The notes under the pieces were generated by a model that saw only the letters and a program-made list of their open reading frames with translations, searched no databases and was not told where the DNA came from. 64,000 nt of DNA from Saccharothrix sp. (GTDB lineage: Bacteria > Actinomycetota > Actinomycetes > Mycobacteriales > Pseudonocardiaceae), in the NCBI RefSeq assembly GCF_031180885.1, contig NZ_JAPSLK010000017.1:62001-126000 (forward strand). The letters run 5' to 3'. The position numbers were made by a program, and so were the translations under genes. Shown here one piece after another: positions 36,553-44,587 of this stretch. Position 1 is the stretch's first letter, and each line of letters opens with the position of its first letter.

Positions 36553-36785
36553 GTTGCCCGCCGCCGTCGTTGCCCGCCGCCGTCGTTGCCCGCCGCCGTC
36601 GTTGCCCGCCGCCGTCGTTGCCCGCCGCCGTCGTTGCCCGCCGCCGTCGTTGCCCGCCGCCACGCGCCGTCGCCGCTAGCCGCCGTTGCCCGCCGCCACG
36701 CGCCGTCGCCGCTAGCCGCCGTTGCCCGCCGCCGTCGTTGCCCGCCGCCACGCGCCGTCGCCGCTAGCCGCCGTTGCCCGCTGCC
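36553..36785 (+). repeat. Minisatellite: 16-bp and 36-bp tandem repeats
   Basis: Six perfect 16-bp units GTTGCCCGCCGCCGTC start at 36553, 36569, 36585, 36601, 36617 and 36633. Two 36-bp units (the same GTTGCCCGCCGCC head plus a CACGCGCCGTCGCCGCTAGC tail) follow at 36649 and 36685, then one 16-bp unit at 36721, one 36-bp unit at 36737 and a partial unit at 36773. The flanks (36353-36552, 36785-36835) are degenerate CCGCC-rich sequence. The 16-bp period is not a multiple of three, so translations cycle through frames. It is non-coding and lies between gntR and the next operon. Confidence 0.9.
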
Positions 36786-36867
36786 ACTGCCACTACCCGC
36801 TGCCGCCGCCGCCCGCCGCCGCCACGTTCGGCCCGGTTGGGGTATCGCCTTACCGCCGGTCGACAGG

Positions 36868-36883
36868 ATACTGTATGCAATTA
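36868..36883. promoter_or_regulatory. Operator motif copy E (ATACTGTATGCAATTA)
   Basis: Ends 20 bases before the ATG at 36904 of the reductase-aldehyde dehydrogenase-acyl-CoA dehydrogenase operon. It matches copy A at 13 of 16 positions, and its GTATGC core matches copy B. Confidence 0.65.
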
Positions 36884-36903
36884 TCGCGAAGGCGAGGGAC
36901 GTC

Positions 36904-37881
36904 ATGAGAGTCGCAGTTCTCGGGGCCGGGGCCATCGGGGCCTACGTCGGCGCTGCGCTGCACCGAGGTGGCGCGGAAGTTCATCTGATCGCTCGAGGTG
37001 CGCACCTTCAGGCCATGCAGCACAAAGGGGTTCGGGTGCGCAGTGCGCGCGGGGACTTCAGCGCGAAGCCGCACGCGACCGCCGACCCCACCGAAGTCGG
37101 CCCGGTCGACTTCGTGTTCCTCGGACTGAAAGCCCACCAGTACGCGAGTTGCGGGCCCCTGCTCGAACCGCTCCTCGGACCGGACACCGCCATCGTCGCC
37201 GCCCAGAACGGCATCCCCTGGTGGTACTTCCACGGCCTCGCCGGCCACCCCCTGGAAGGCACCCGCATCGAAGCCGTCGACCCCCGAGGCTCGGTCACCG
37301 CCGTCCTGGAAACCCAGCGGGCGATCGGGTGTGTCGTCTACTGCTCCACCGAAATCGAAGCACCCGGTGTCATCCGGCACGTCGAAGGCACGCGGTTCTC
37401 GCTCGGGGAGCCCAACCGCACAGTCTCCGAACGGGTCAAACTCCTCAGCGAAGCCATGATCGCGGGCGGCCTGAAGGCGCCGGTCGAGCGGGACCTCCGG
37501 GAGGACATCTGGGTCAAGCTCATGGGCAACGTCGCCTTCAACCCACTCAGCGCCCTCACCCGCGCGACCATGGCCGAGATCTGCGCCCACCGCGACACCC
37601 GTGAACTCGTCGCCCTCATGATGGCCGAGACGATCGCCGTCGCCCGCGCGGTCGGGTGTGAACCGAAGGTGTCCATCGAGAAGCGGATCGACGGGGCTCG
37701 GCGGGTCGGGGACCACAAGACCTCCATGCTCCAGGACCTGGAGGCGGGCAAGGCGTTGGAGATCGACGCCATCATCGGCGCGGTCGTCGAGATCGCGGGG
37801 TTGACCGGGGTCGCCGCGCCCACCCTGCGCAGCGTCTACGCGGCCACGGACCTGTTGGCGCGCAAAGCAGTCACCCTCTGA
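36904..37881 (+). CDS. 2-dehydropantoate 2-reductase family (ApbA/PanE) oxidoreductase
   Basis: 325 aa. N-terminal NADP Rossmann motif VLGAGAIGAYVG, central AQNGIPWW, and a C-terminal catalytic region with the conserved Lys in LREDIWVKLMGNVAFNPLSALT. True PanE makes pantoate, but many family members act on other 2-oxo or 2-hydroxy acids, and the operon (with aldehyde and acyl-CoA dehydrogenases) suggests catabolism. The open frame runs back to 36247 through the minisatellite; the ATG at 36904 follows GCGAGGGA and an operator. Confidence 0.85.
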   Translation: MRVAVLGAGAIGAYVGAALHRGGAEVHLIARGAHLQAMQHKGVRVRSARGDFSAKPHATADPTEVGPVDFVFLGLKAHQYASCGPLLEPLLGPDTAIVAAQNGIPWWYFHGLAGHPLEGTRIEAVDPRGSVTAVLETQRAIGCVVYCSTEIEAPGVIRHVEGTRFSLGEPNRTVSERVKLLSEAMIAGGLKAPVERDLREDIWVKLMGNVAFNPLSALTRATMAEICAHRDTRELVALMMAETIAVARAVGCEPKVSIEKRIDGARRVGDHKTSMLQDLEAGKALEIDAIIGAVVEIAGLTGVAAPTLRSVYAATDLLARKAVTL

Positions 37882-37892
37882 AAGGACCGCTA

Positions 37893-39434
37893 ATGGACCA
37901 ACCCATCCGGAAGCCGGGCACGTCCTGGCCGGAGCTGTACGAGCGGTGTCGGCGGGTCGCGCCCGAGGCTTTCCACGACGACCGGTTGCTCAACCACGTG
38001 GGTGGGCGGTGGCGGCGCAGCGGGACGGCAGGGGAAGCCACCTCGCCGGTGGACGGGTCGACCATCGCCGGACCGCCTCGCGTCGACGCCGTCACAGCCG
38101 CCGAAGCGACCCGGAAAGCCGCGGAACAGCACGAGAAGTGGCGGAGAACAGCACTCGCGGAACGCAGGAACAAGACGAGTGCCGCCCTGGACGACCTGCG
38201 GGAGCACCGGGACCTGCTCGCCCTCCTGCTGGTGTGGGAGATCGGCAAGCCCTGGAAACAAGCGACCGCCGACGTCGACCGGTGCATCGACGGAGTTCGT
38301 TGGTACGTCGAGGAAATCGACCCCATGCTGGCCGGCCGCACCCCTCTGCACGGCCCGGTCAGCAACATCGCCAGCTGGAACTACCCGATGAGCGTCCTCA
38401 TGCACGCCATGCTCGTGCAGTCCCTGGCGGGCAACGCGGTCATCGCCAAGGCGCCCACCGACGGCGGCGTCGCGTGCCTGACCCTGGCCACCGCCCTCGC
38501 CGTCCGCCACGGCCTGCCGCTCACCCTGGTCAGCGGCAGCGGTCGGGAGCTGTCCCCGGTGCTCGTCGGCGCGCCGGAGATCGGCTGCCTGTCGTTCGTC
38601 GGCGGACGCGGTGCGGGCGGCGAGATCGTGTCCGCGCTGGACCCGAGCAAACGACACGTGCTCGAACAAGAAGGCCTCAACACCTGGGGCGTCTGGGAGT
38701 TCAGCGAATGGGACAACCTGAAACCCCAGCTGCGCAAGGCATTCGACTACGGCAAGCAGCGGTGCACGGCCTACCCGAGGTACGTGGTGCAACGCGAGCT
38801 GTTCGACGAATTCCTAGCCGTCTACCTGGAGTCGTTGCGGGAACTGCGGTTCGGGCACCCGTTGGCGGTCGACCACGCCGATGATCCGTTGCCGGAACTG
38901 GACTTCGGCCCGCTCATCACCGACGCCAAGGCGAAGGAACTGGCGGACGCGGTCGAGGAGGCGATCGGCAAGGGCGGGGTGCCGCTGTACCGGGGATCGT
39001 TGACCGACGGGCGTTTCCTGCCCGACCAGGACACCTCCGCCTACTTCGCCCCGGTCGCCCTGCTCGCGCCGCCGCCGTCGAGCCCGCTGCACCACGCCGA
39101 GCCGTTCGGACCGGTCGACACGGTCGTCCTGGTCGACACCGAGGCCGAACTCCTGGCCGCCATGAACGCCAGCAACGGCGCACTGGTCGCCTCGCTGTCC
39201 TGCGACGACGAGTCCACCGCACGCCGGCTCGCCGCCGACGTCAACGCGTTCAAGGTCGGCATCAACGCCCCGCGGTCGCGCGGTGACCGCGACGAGGTGT
39301 TCGGCGGGCGGGGCGCGTCGTGGCGCGGTGCGTTCGTCGGCGGGGCGCTGCTGGTGCACGCGGTCACCGAAGGGCCGCCCGGCGAACGCCTGTACGGCAA
39401 CTTCCCGTCCTACTCGCTGTACCCACCGACCTGA
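37893..39434 (+). CDS. Aldehyde dehydrogenase family protein, divergent
   Basis: 513 aa. It has the ALDH fold landmarks ASWNYP (oxyanion Asn), EQEG with the general-base Glu (about 251), and a nucleophile Cys in GKQRCTA (about 291), where most ALDHs have GQxC. The NAD loop reads FVGGRGAGG instead of FTGS. These changes suggest an unusual substrate or CoA-acylating chemistry. It follows the reductase by 11 bases and precedes the acyl-CoA dehydrogenase by 10. It could oxidise an aldehyde released by the island's ThDP lyase. Confidence 0.82.
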   Translation: MDQPIRKPGTSWPELYERCRRVAPEAFHDDRLLNHVGGRWRRSGTAGEATSPVDGSTIAGPPRVDAVTAAEATRKAAEQHEKWRRTALAERRNKTSAALDDLREHRDLLALLLVWEIGKPWKQATADVDRCIDGVRWYVEEIDPMLAGRTPLHGPVSNIASWNYPMSVLMHAMLVQSLAGNAVIAKAPTDGGVACLTLATALAVRHGLPLTLVSGSGRELSPVLVGAPEIGCLSFVGGRGAGGEIVSALDPSKRHVLEQEGLNTWGVWEFSEWDNLKPQLRKAFDYGKQRCTAYPRYVVQRELFDEFLAVYLESLRELRFGHPLAVDHADDPLPELDFGPLITDAKAKELADAVEEAIGKGGVPLYRGSLTDGRFLPDQDTSAYFAPVALLAPPPSSPLHHAEPFGPVDTVVLVDTEAELLAAMNASNGALVASLSCDDESTARRLAADVNAFKVGINAPRSRGDRDEVFGGRGASWRGAFVGGALLVHAVTEGPPGERLYGNFPSYSLYPPT

Positions 39435-39444
39435 GGAGGCCGTG

Positions 39445-40479
39445 ATGTCCTACCGCGCCACCGTCCAGCGGATCGTCCGCACCGTGGTCGAGCCCCGGGC
39501 GGCGGAGGTCGACCGGGACGGCCGGTTCCCGCGCGAGGCGGTGCGGGCGTGCCACGGGGTGCTCGGGCTGACCATGTCGCGTGGGGTCGGCGGGGGCGGG
39601 CACGGGTTGGCGGAGGCGAGTTGGGTCGTGGAGCGGTTCGCGCGGGCGTGTGCCAGCACGGGAACCGTGTTGCAGTCCCATTTCGCGGCCGCTGCGGCGT
39701 TGGATCGGTTGGCGGACCGGGGTTTCCGGGGCGAGTTGGCGTCTGGGCGGCATCTGGCCTCACTTGCGGTGTTCGGGGCGGACGGGTGGTTCCTGAGTCC
39801 GGCCGGCACGGCGGTCCAACGCGGGACGGTGGTCGACCTGCGGGACCGCAAGAGCGGTGTGGTGTCGGCGGCGGAGGCGGACAGCTACCTGTGGTCGGCG
39901 CTGGACGGTCGCGGGCGGACGGCGCTGTGGCTCGTGCCGGGCAACGCGCCGGGGCTGCTGGTGCCGGTGAGCCGGCAGGGGATCGGCTTGCGCGGCAACG
40001 CTTCCACCACCGTGTGGGCCGACCCCGCGCAGGTGCCGGCGGACTGCGCGCTGGGTGACGGGTTCGACGCTCTCGTGCACCGCGTGCTGCCGTGGCACGT
40101 GGTGCTGGGCGCGTCGGTCGGGCTCGGGATCATGGAAGGGGCGATCGAGGCGGCGGAACGGGCGGCGGCCCCTCGGGCGTCCGTCGTCCGGATGCGGTTG
40201 CGGGCGGACGCGGTGCGGGTCCTGCACGCCGACGCGGTGGCGGCGGTGGGGTGGGAGCCGGAACGGGCGCGGCGGAAGCTGGGCCAGTTGGCGGTGGCGT
40301 CGGCGGAGGCCGTGACGGCGGTGACAGATCTGGCGGTCAAGACCTGCGGGGACGCCGCTTTCGACGGTGAACTGGGCTTGGAGCGCCGGTTCCGCGACGC
40401 GCGGGCGCTGTGCGCGATGGCCCCGACGGCGGACGCGGTGGTCGAGTTCATCGCGCGAGGCGAACGCCTGGGCGCGTAG
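39445..40479 (+). CDS. Acyl-CoA dehydrogenase-like flavoprotein
   Basis: 344 aa, slightly short for the family (about 380). The N-terminal helical domain (FPREAVRACHGVLGLTMSRGVGG) and middle beta domain are recognisable. The C-terminal helical domain holds RMRLRADAVRVLHADAVAAV and AVKTCGDAAFDGELGLERRFRDARALCAMAP, equivalent to the usual GG.G......RDAR....EGT region but reading CAMAPTAD. The catalytic Glu cannot be placed confidently. The ATG follows GAGGAGG. Last gene of the operon behind operator E. Confidence 0.8.
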   Translation: MSYRATVQRIVRTVVEPRAAEVDRDGRFPREAVRACHGVLGLTMSRGVGGGGHGLAEASWVVERFARACASTGTVLQSHFAAAAALDRLADRGFRGELASGRHLASLAVFGADGWFLSPAGTAVQRGTVVDLRDRKSGVVSAAEADSYLWSALDGRGRTALWLVPGNAPGLLVPVSRQGIGLRGNASTTVWADPAQVPADCALGDGFDALVHRVLPWHVVLGASVGLGIMEGAIEAAERAAAPRASVVRMRLRADAVRVLHADAVAAVGWEPERARRKLGQLAVASAEAVTAVTDLAVKTCGDAAFDGELGLERRFRDARALCAMAPTADAVVEFIARGERLGA

Positions 40480-40579
40480 GCACCGAGCGTGCCGGGCGGC
40501 TACCCGGGAGTGCGGTTTTCGTTACCCGGCCGGGTGATGGGCGGCGCTTGCCCGAGAACCGGCACCGATAGTGGGGTGA

Positions 40580-41001
40580 GTGGCGACCGGGCGGGGGAGG
40601 CGTGGGCGGCGCCGGGACTGGGGGCAGGTCTCGGCCCTGGTGTCCGCGTTGGCGGCGGTGGGGGCGGAGGTGTTCACCGCGCTGTCGCTGCGGGCCACGC
40701 GGGACCAGGTCGAGATCGCCGAGCGCGGGCAGGTCACCGACCGGTACAGCAAGGCGGTCGAGCAGCTCGCCCACGGCCGGTTCGAGGTGCGGCTCGGCGC
40801 GGTGCACGCGTTGGAGCAGATCGCGCGGGACTCGGCGTCGCACCGGGCGGTCCTCGCGGGCGCCGACCTCGACGGGCGAACCTCGCGGGCGCGTACGTCC
40901 GGGACGCGGACTTCACCGGCGCCACGGTCGACTTCGACCAGGCGCTCAAAGCCGGCGCGATCGACGACTACCCGCCGGACCCGCCGGCGTGCGGACTGTG
41001 A
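40580..41001 (+). pseudogene. Pentapeptide-repeat protein, frameshifted remnant
   Basis: From the GTG at 40580 the first frame encodes a hydrophobic helix and a helical linker of the kind that precedes pentapeptide repeats in actinomycetes (DRYSKAVEQLAHGRFEVRLGAVHALEQIARDS), ending LAGADLDG. At about 40878 one base is missing. Continuing in the next frame gives ANLAGAYVRDADFTGATVDF, two or three pentapeptides, then a stop at 41001. Normal members have many more repeats, so the gene is both shortened and frameshifted. Confidence 0.7.
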
Positions 41002-41014
41002 AAGGAGACCGGGC

Positions 41015-41224
41015 ATGGCGCAGAACTGCCCGAACGGCACCGCCTGGCAGGACGGGTGGTACTACCCCGACCCGCCGGGCGACGGCAGCGGGTTGCGGCA
41101 GTACGCCAAGGGCCAGTGCTTCGCCGGCAGACTTGGCACGACCTGGCGGTTCAAGCACTCGATCCTGCCGCCCGAACCGCCGTACCCGCCGGGTCCGTGG
41201 GGTGGTGCGGGCTCGCCGTCCTGA
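41015..41224 (+). CDS. Small hypothetical protein (69 aa)
   Basis: 69 aa, Pro/Gly/Trp-rich, with two Cys (AQNCPNG, GQCFAG), tandem Tyr and a PPEPPYPPGPWGG tail. No signal peptide or known family. The ATG at 41015 has a strong AAAGGAG at 7 bases, better than most genes here, which argues for real translation. It follows the pentapeptide pseudogene by 13 bases. Confidence 0.55.
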   Translation: MAQNCPNGTAWQDGWYYPDPPGDGSGLRQYAKGQCFAGRLGTTWRFKHSILPPEPPYPPGPWGGAGSPS

Positions 41225-41359
41225 CGCGCCCGCACCGGCCCTGTCTGCGCACGCCGGGCGCGGCCTCCGGCCCCGGAACGATCATCTCACGCGACACCGA
41301 CAATTCCGGTGGAGCGGGCTGACGGCCCGGTCGGTGCACGCCGGCACGGACCGGCCCGG

Positions 41360-42853
41360 TCAGTGCACGCCCAGCACGCCGTCCACCCGGCGCGGGATGC
41401 CCAGCGGGTTGTCCGCCCGCAGCTCCGCCGGCAGCAGGGCGTCCGGCCACGACTGGTAGGTCACCGGGGCCAGCCACCGCCGGATCGAGGTCGCGCCGAC
41501 CGACGTGTGCAGCGGGTTGGTGGTGGCGGGCCACGGGCCGCCGTGGTGCATGCCCCACGCCACCGCCACCCCGGTCGGCCAGCCGTTGAAGATCAGCCGC
41601 CCGGCGACCCCGGCCAGCGCGGACGCGACCGCCCCGGCCAGCCCGTGCTCGTCGTTCGAGGCGTGCACGGTGCCGGTGAGCGTGCCGGGCAGCCGGGGCA
41701 GCACCTCCAGCAGGGCCTCGGGGTCGGTGTAGGTGACGACGATCCCGGCCGGCCCGAAGTGCTCCTCGGTCAGCTTCTCCAGGTTCTCGGCGAACACGTC
41801 CAGCGGCACCTCGAACAGCTTCGGCGCGGCCGTGAACCCCTCCTCCGGCGCGCTACCGGCGGCGACCTGCTTGGCCAGCCCGGACGCGGCCAGCTCCTCG
41901 GTGCCCGACCGGTAGGAGTCCGACATCCGCTCGTTGAGCATCGCGCCACCGGTCGTCCCGTCGACCGCGGACGCCAGCGCCGGCACCAGGGACTCCGGCG
42001 CGAACAGCAGCCCCGGGTTGGTGCAGAACTGCCCCACGCCCATGGTGAGCGACCCGGCGAACCCGGTCGCCACCTCCTCCGCCCGGGTCGCCGCCGCACC
42101 CGGCAGCACCACGGCCGGGTTCACGCTGCCCAGCTCGCCGTAGAACGGGATCGGGTCCGGCCGCCCCTGCGCGATGTCGAACAACGCCCGCCCGCCGCCG
42201 GTCGACCCGGTGAACCCGACCGCCTTCACCGCCGGGTGCTTGATCAGCGTCACGCCCGCCTCGGTGCCGTAGACGATCCCGAACACCCCGTCCGGCACCA
42301 CGGAAGCCACCACGCGCGCGGTCTCCTGGGACGTCCCGGGGTGCGCCGAGTGCGCCTTCACGATCACCGGGCACCCGGCGGCCAGCGCGGACGCCGTGTC
42401 CCCGCCCGCGACCGAGAACGCGAACGGGAAGTTCGACGCGGAGAAGACCGAGACCGTCCCGAGTGGACGGAGCATCCGCCGCAGCACCGGCCGGGGCGGG
42501 ACGGTGTCCGGGTCCGCCGAGTCCAGCACCGCCTCGACGTAACCGCCCTCCCGCAGCACCTGCCCGAACAGCCGCAGCTGGTTGGTGGTCCGCTTCAGCT
42601 CGCCGGACAGCCGGGGCACGCCCAGCGCCGTCTCCGCGTCCGCCACCGCGACCAGGGTCTCGGCGGACGCGTCCAGCGCGTCGGCCACCCGTTCCAGCAC
42701 GTCCGCCCGCTCCGCCGCGGGCAGCGCCGACCAGGCCGGGAACGCGTCCGCGGCGGCCCGCGCCAGCACGTCGACCTGGTCGTCGGTGGTGGCCGGGACC
42801 GGCTCCCCGAACGGCTCGCCGGTCCGGGGGTCGTAGCCCTGCACGACGGTCAC
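41360..42853 (-). CDS. 2,5-dioxovalerate (2-oxoglutarate semialdehyde) dehydrogenase
   Basis: 497 aa ALDH of the NADP-type KGSADH subfamily. VFSASNFPFAFSVAGGDTASALAAGCPV (oxyanion and cofactor region), FTGSTGGGRALFD, ELGSVNP with the general-base Glu, GQFCTNPG with the nucleophile Cys (about 288). Final step of the oxidative uronate route: 2,5-dioxopentanoate to 2-oxoglutarate. The GTG at 42853 overlaps the uronate dehydrogenase stop (GTGA). Other ALDH substrates are possible, but the neighbours leave little doubt. Confidence 0.9.
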   Translation of the reverse strand: MTVVQGYDPRTGEPFGEPVPATTDDQVDVLARAAADAFPAWSALPAAERADVLERVADALDASAETLVAVADAETALGVPRLSGELKRTTNQLRLFGQVLREGGYVEAVLDSADPDTVPPRPVLRRMLRPLGTVSVFSASNFPFAFSVAGGDTASALAAGCPVIVKAHSAHPGTSQETARVVASVVPDGVFGIVYGTEAGVTLIKHPAVKAVGFTGSTGGGRALFDIAQGRPDPIPFYGELGSVNPAVVLPGAAATRAEEVATGFAGSLTMGVGQFCTNPGLLFAPESLVPALASAVDGTTGGAMLNERMSDSYRSGTEELAASGLAKQVAAGSAPEEGFTAAPKLFEVPLDVFAENLEKLTEEHFGPAGIVVTYTDPEALLEVLPRLPGTLTGTVHASNDEHGLAGAVASALAGVAGRLIFNGWPTGVAVAWGMHHGGPWPATTNPLHTSVGATSIRRWLAPVTYQSWPDALLPAELRADNPLGIPRRVDGVLGVH

Positions 42854-43662
42854 CGACCCGCCTCCTTCACAGCCGTGTCGAACTCCGGGCCGCACCAGGT
42901 GCCGCCCAGGTACTTGTGCGCCAACGAGTCGGGGTCGCCCTCGGGGACGTCCGCCGCGAACACCTCGGAGTCGTCCTTCGACTCGTACCCCAGCGCGCGG
43001 GCCTCGTCCAGGGAGAACCAGCGCCGCGTGTTGTCCGAGACGCCCCACACCACCCGGAAGCCCGGCGACGGCGCGGACAGGCACGCCTCGAACAGCCGTG
43101 CGCCGTCGTCCGGTGACAGCCAGGTGGACAGCATCCGGGCGTCCTTGGGCCGTTCGAAGCACGACCCGATGCGCACGGCGATGACGTCCATGCCGTACCG
43201 GCTCGCGTACAGGCTGCCCAGCGCCTCCAACGCCACCTTGCTCACGCCGTAGTAGGTGTCCGGCTGCGGGAACAGGTAGTCGCCCGCCTCGCCCGACGAC
43301 CGCTCGTAGAAGCCCACGGCGTGGTTGGAGCTGGCCAGGACCACCCGGTTGACCCCGTTGCGCCGCGCGGCCTCCAGCACCACGTGCGTGCCGTTGATGT
43401 TCACGTCGAGGATCTGCGCCCACGGCTGTTCCAGGCTGTGCCCGCCCAGGTGGATCACCGCGTCGACGCCCTCGCACGCGGCGTCCATCGCGGCCTGGTC
43501 GGTCACCGAGGCCCGCACCACCTCGACGGCCTCGCCCTCGGCGGCCGGCGGCTGCTCGCCGATGTCCAGCAGCCGCAGCACTCGGCCGGGCGCGGCGAGC
43601 CGGGTGCGCATCAAAGTGCCCACCCCACCGGCGGAACCGGTGATCAAAATGCGTGAAGTCAC
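42850..43662 (-). CDS. udh: NAD-dependent uronate dehydrogenase
   Basis: 270 aa short-chain/epimerase-fold enzyme of Udh length. It has the NAD motif ITGSAGGVGTLMR at the N-terminus, VIHLGGHS, and the catalytic Tyr-Lys pair in YYGVSKVALE (about 135), with SNHAVGFYER characteristic of uronate dehydrogenases. It oxidises galacturonate/glucuronate to the aldarolactone. Start GTG at 43662; the open frame upstream lies across the IclR gene. Coupled to the semialdehyde dehydrogenase. Confidence 0.87.
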   Translation of the reverse strand: MTSRILITGSAGGVGTLMRTRLAAPGRVLRLLDIGEQPPAAEGEAVEVVRASVTDQAAMDAACEGVDAVIHLGGHSLEQPWAQILDVNINGTHVVLEAARRNGVNRVVLASSNHAVGFYERSSGEAGDYLFPQPDTYYGVSKVALEALGSLYASRYGMDVIAVRIGSCFERPKDARMLSTWLSPDDGARLFEACLSAPSPGFRVVWGVSDNTRRWFSLDEARALGYESKDDSEVFAADVPEGDPDSLAHKYLGGTWCGPEFDTAVKEAGR

Positions 43663-43682
43663 TGGAATCCTCTCGCCGGAAT

Positions 43683-44465
43683 TCAGCGGCCGAACTGCCT
43701 CAGCAGCTCGGTAATCGTTCGAGCGCCGTGCAAAAGCGCGTCCACAACCTGCTTCTCGTGCTCCGGCGTGAGCCGCCCCAAAGGCACCGAACAGCTCATC
43801 GCGTCCAGAACCGGCGACCGATAGGGCAGCGCGACCGCGAAACAGCCCAGACCGGGCGTGTTCTCCTCGCGTTCGTGGGCGTAGCCCACGGACCGGAACC
43901 CGGCCAACTGGGCGTGCAGCGCGCCCCGGTCCACCACCGTGTTCGGCGTCAGCGGCTCCAGCCTGACCGGCAGGATCGCGTCCACCTCCTGCGGCGTGCG
44001 GGCCGCCAGCAGCGCCTTGCCCAGGGACGTCGAGTGCGCGGGCAGGCGGCGACCCACGCGCGAGACGACCCGGAGGTGGTGCTCGGACTCCCGGCTGGCC
44101 AGGTAGACCACGTCGGAGCCGTCGAGGCGGGCCAGGTGGACCGTCTCGTTGATCTCCCGGCGGACCTGCTCCATGACCCGGATCGCGACCTGCACGACCG
44201 GGTCGTGGTCCAGGTACGAGGTGCCGACGAGCAGGGCGCGCACGCCGATGCCGTAGGTGCCGCGGGTGGTGTCCAGCTCGACCCAGCCGCGCGCGACGAG
44301 CGTCTGCAACAGCATGTAGAGGCTCGACTTGGGGTAGCTCAGCTCGCGGTGCAGTTCGGTCAGCGTCAGCGGGCGCTCCGACGCCGACAGCACCTCCAGC
44401 AACTCCACCGTCCGGTCGGCCGATTTGACCGCGTTCGGCCGTGCGGGTGACGCGGGACCAGTCAC
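43683..44465 (-). CDS. IclR-family transcriptional regulator
   Basis: 260 aa. N-terminal winged helix (about 13-75: LTLTELHRELSYPKSSLYMLLQTLVARGWV) and a C-terminal IclR effector domain (ETVHLARLDGSDVVYLA, LPAHSTSLGKALLA, GYAHEREENTPGLGCFAVAL). GTG start at 44465 preceded by GGGGAGGA. It is divergent from the sugar importer operon and first in the IclR-udh-semialdehyde dehydrogenase transcript, so it probably controls both directions in response to a uronate or aldarate. Confidence 0.92.
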   Translation of the reverse strand: MTGPASPARPNAVKSADRTVELLEVLSASERPLTLTELHRELSYPKSSLYMLLQTLVARGWVELDTTRGTYGIGVRALLVGTSYLDHDPVVQVAIRVMEQVRREINETVHLARLDGSDVVYLASRESEHHLRVVSRVGRRLPAHSTSLGKALLAARTPQEVDAILPVRLEPLTPNTVVDRGALHAQLAGFRSVGYAHEREENTPGLGCFAVALPYRSPVLDAMSCSVPLGRLTPEHEKQVVDALLHGARTITELLRQFGR

Positions 44466-44498
44466 CTGTCCTCCCCGGTGAGTACTGAGACGCGCTTC

Positions 44499-44574
44499 TT
44501 GACACGTCGCAGTGGCGATTCTTACAGTCCGCCCATCACGTTCACAAGTACGACTCCGTTTCACGCATGTGAAC
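44499..44574 (+). promoter_or_regulatory. Promoter and candidate IclR operator for the uronate importer operon
   Basis: TTGACA at 44499-44504 is followed after 17 bases by TTACAG, a reasonable -35/-10 pair. Downstream, GTTCACA (44540-44546) and TGTGAAC (44568-44574) form an inverted repeat separated by 21 bases, placed where a repressor would block the plus-strand operon. AAGGAG then precedes the ATG at 44588. Confidence 0.5.
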
Positions 44575-44587
44575 AAGGAGAGCGCTC

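Noticed and set aside
36553-36785. CRISPR-like array
   Set aside because: Repeats are contiguous with no unique spacers and no cas genes nearby; a minisatellite fits better.
36247-36903. N-terminal extension of the reductase through the repeats
   Set aside because: The frame stays open only because the 16-bp unit cycles through frames without stops; the Rossmann fold, ribosome site and operator support ATG 36904.
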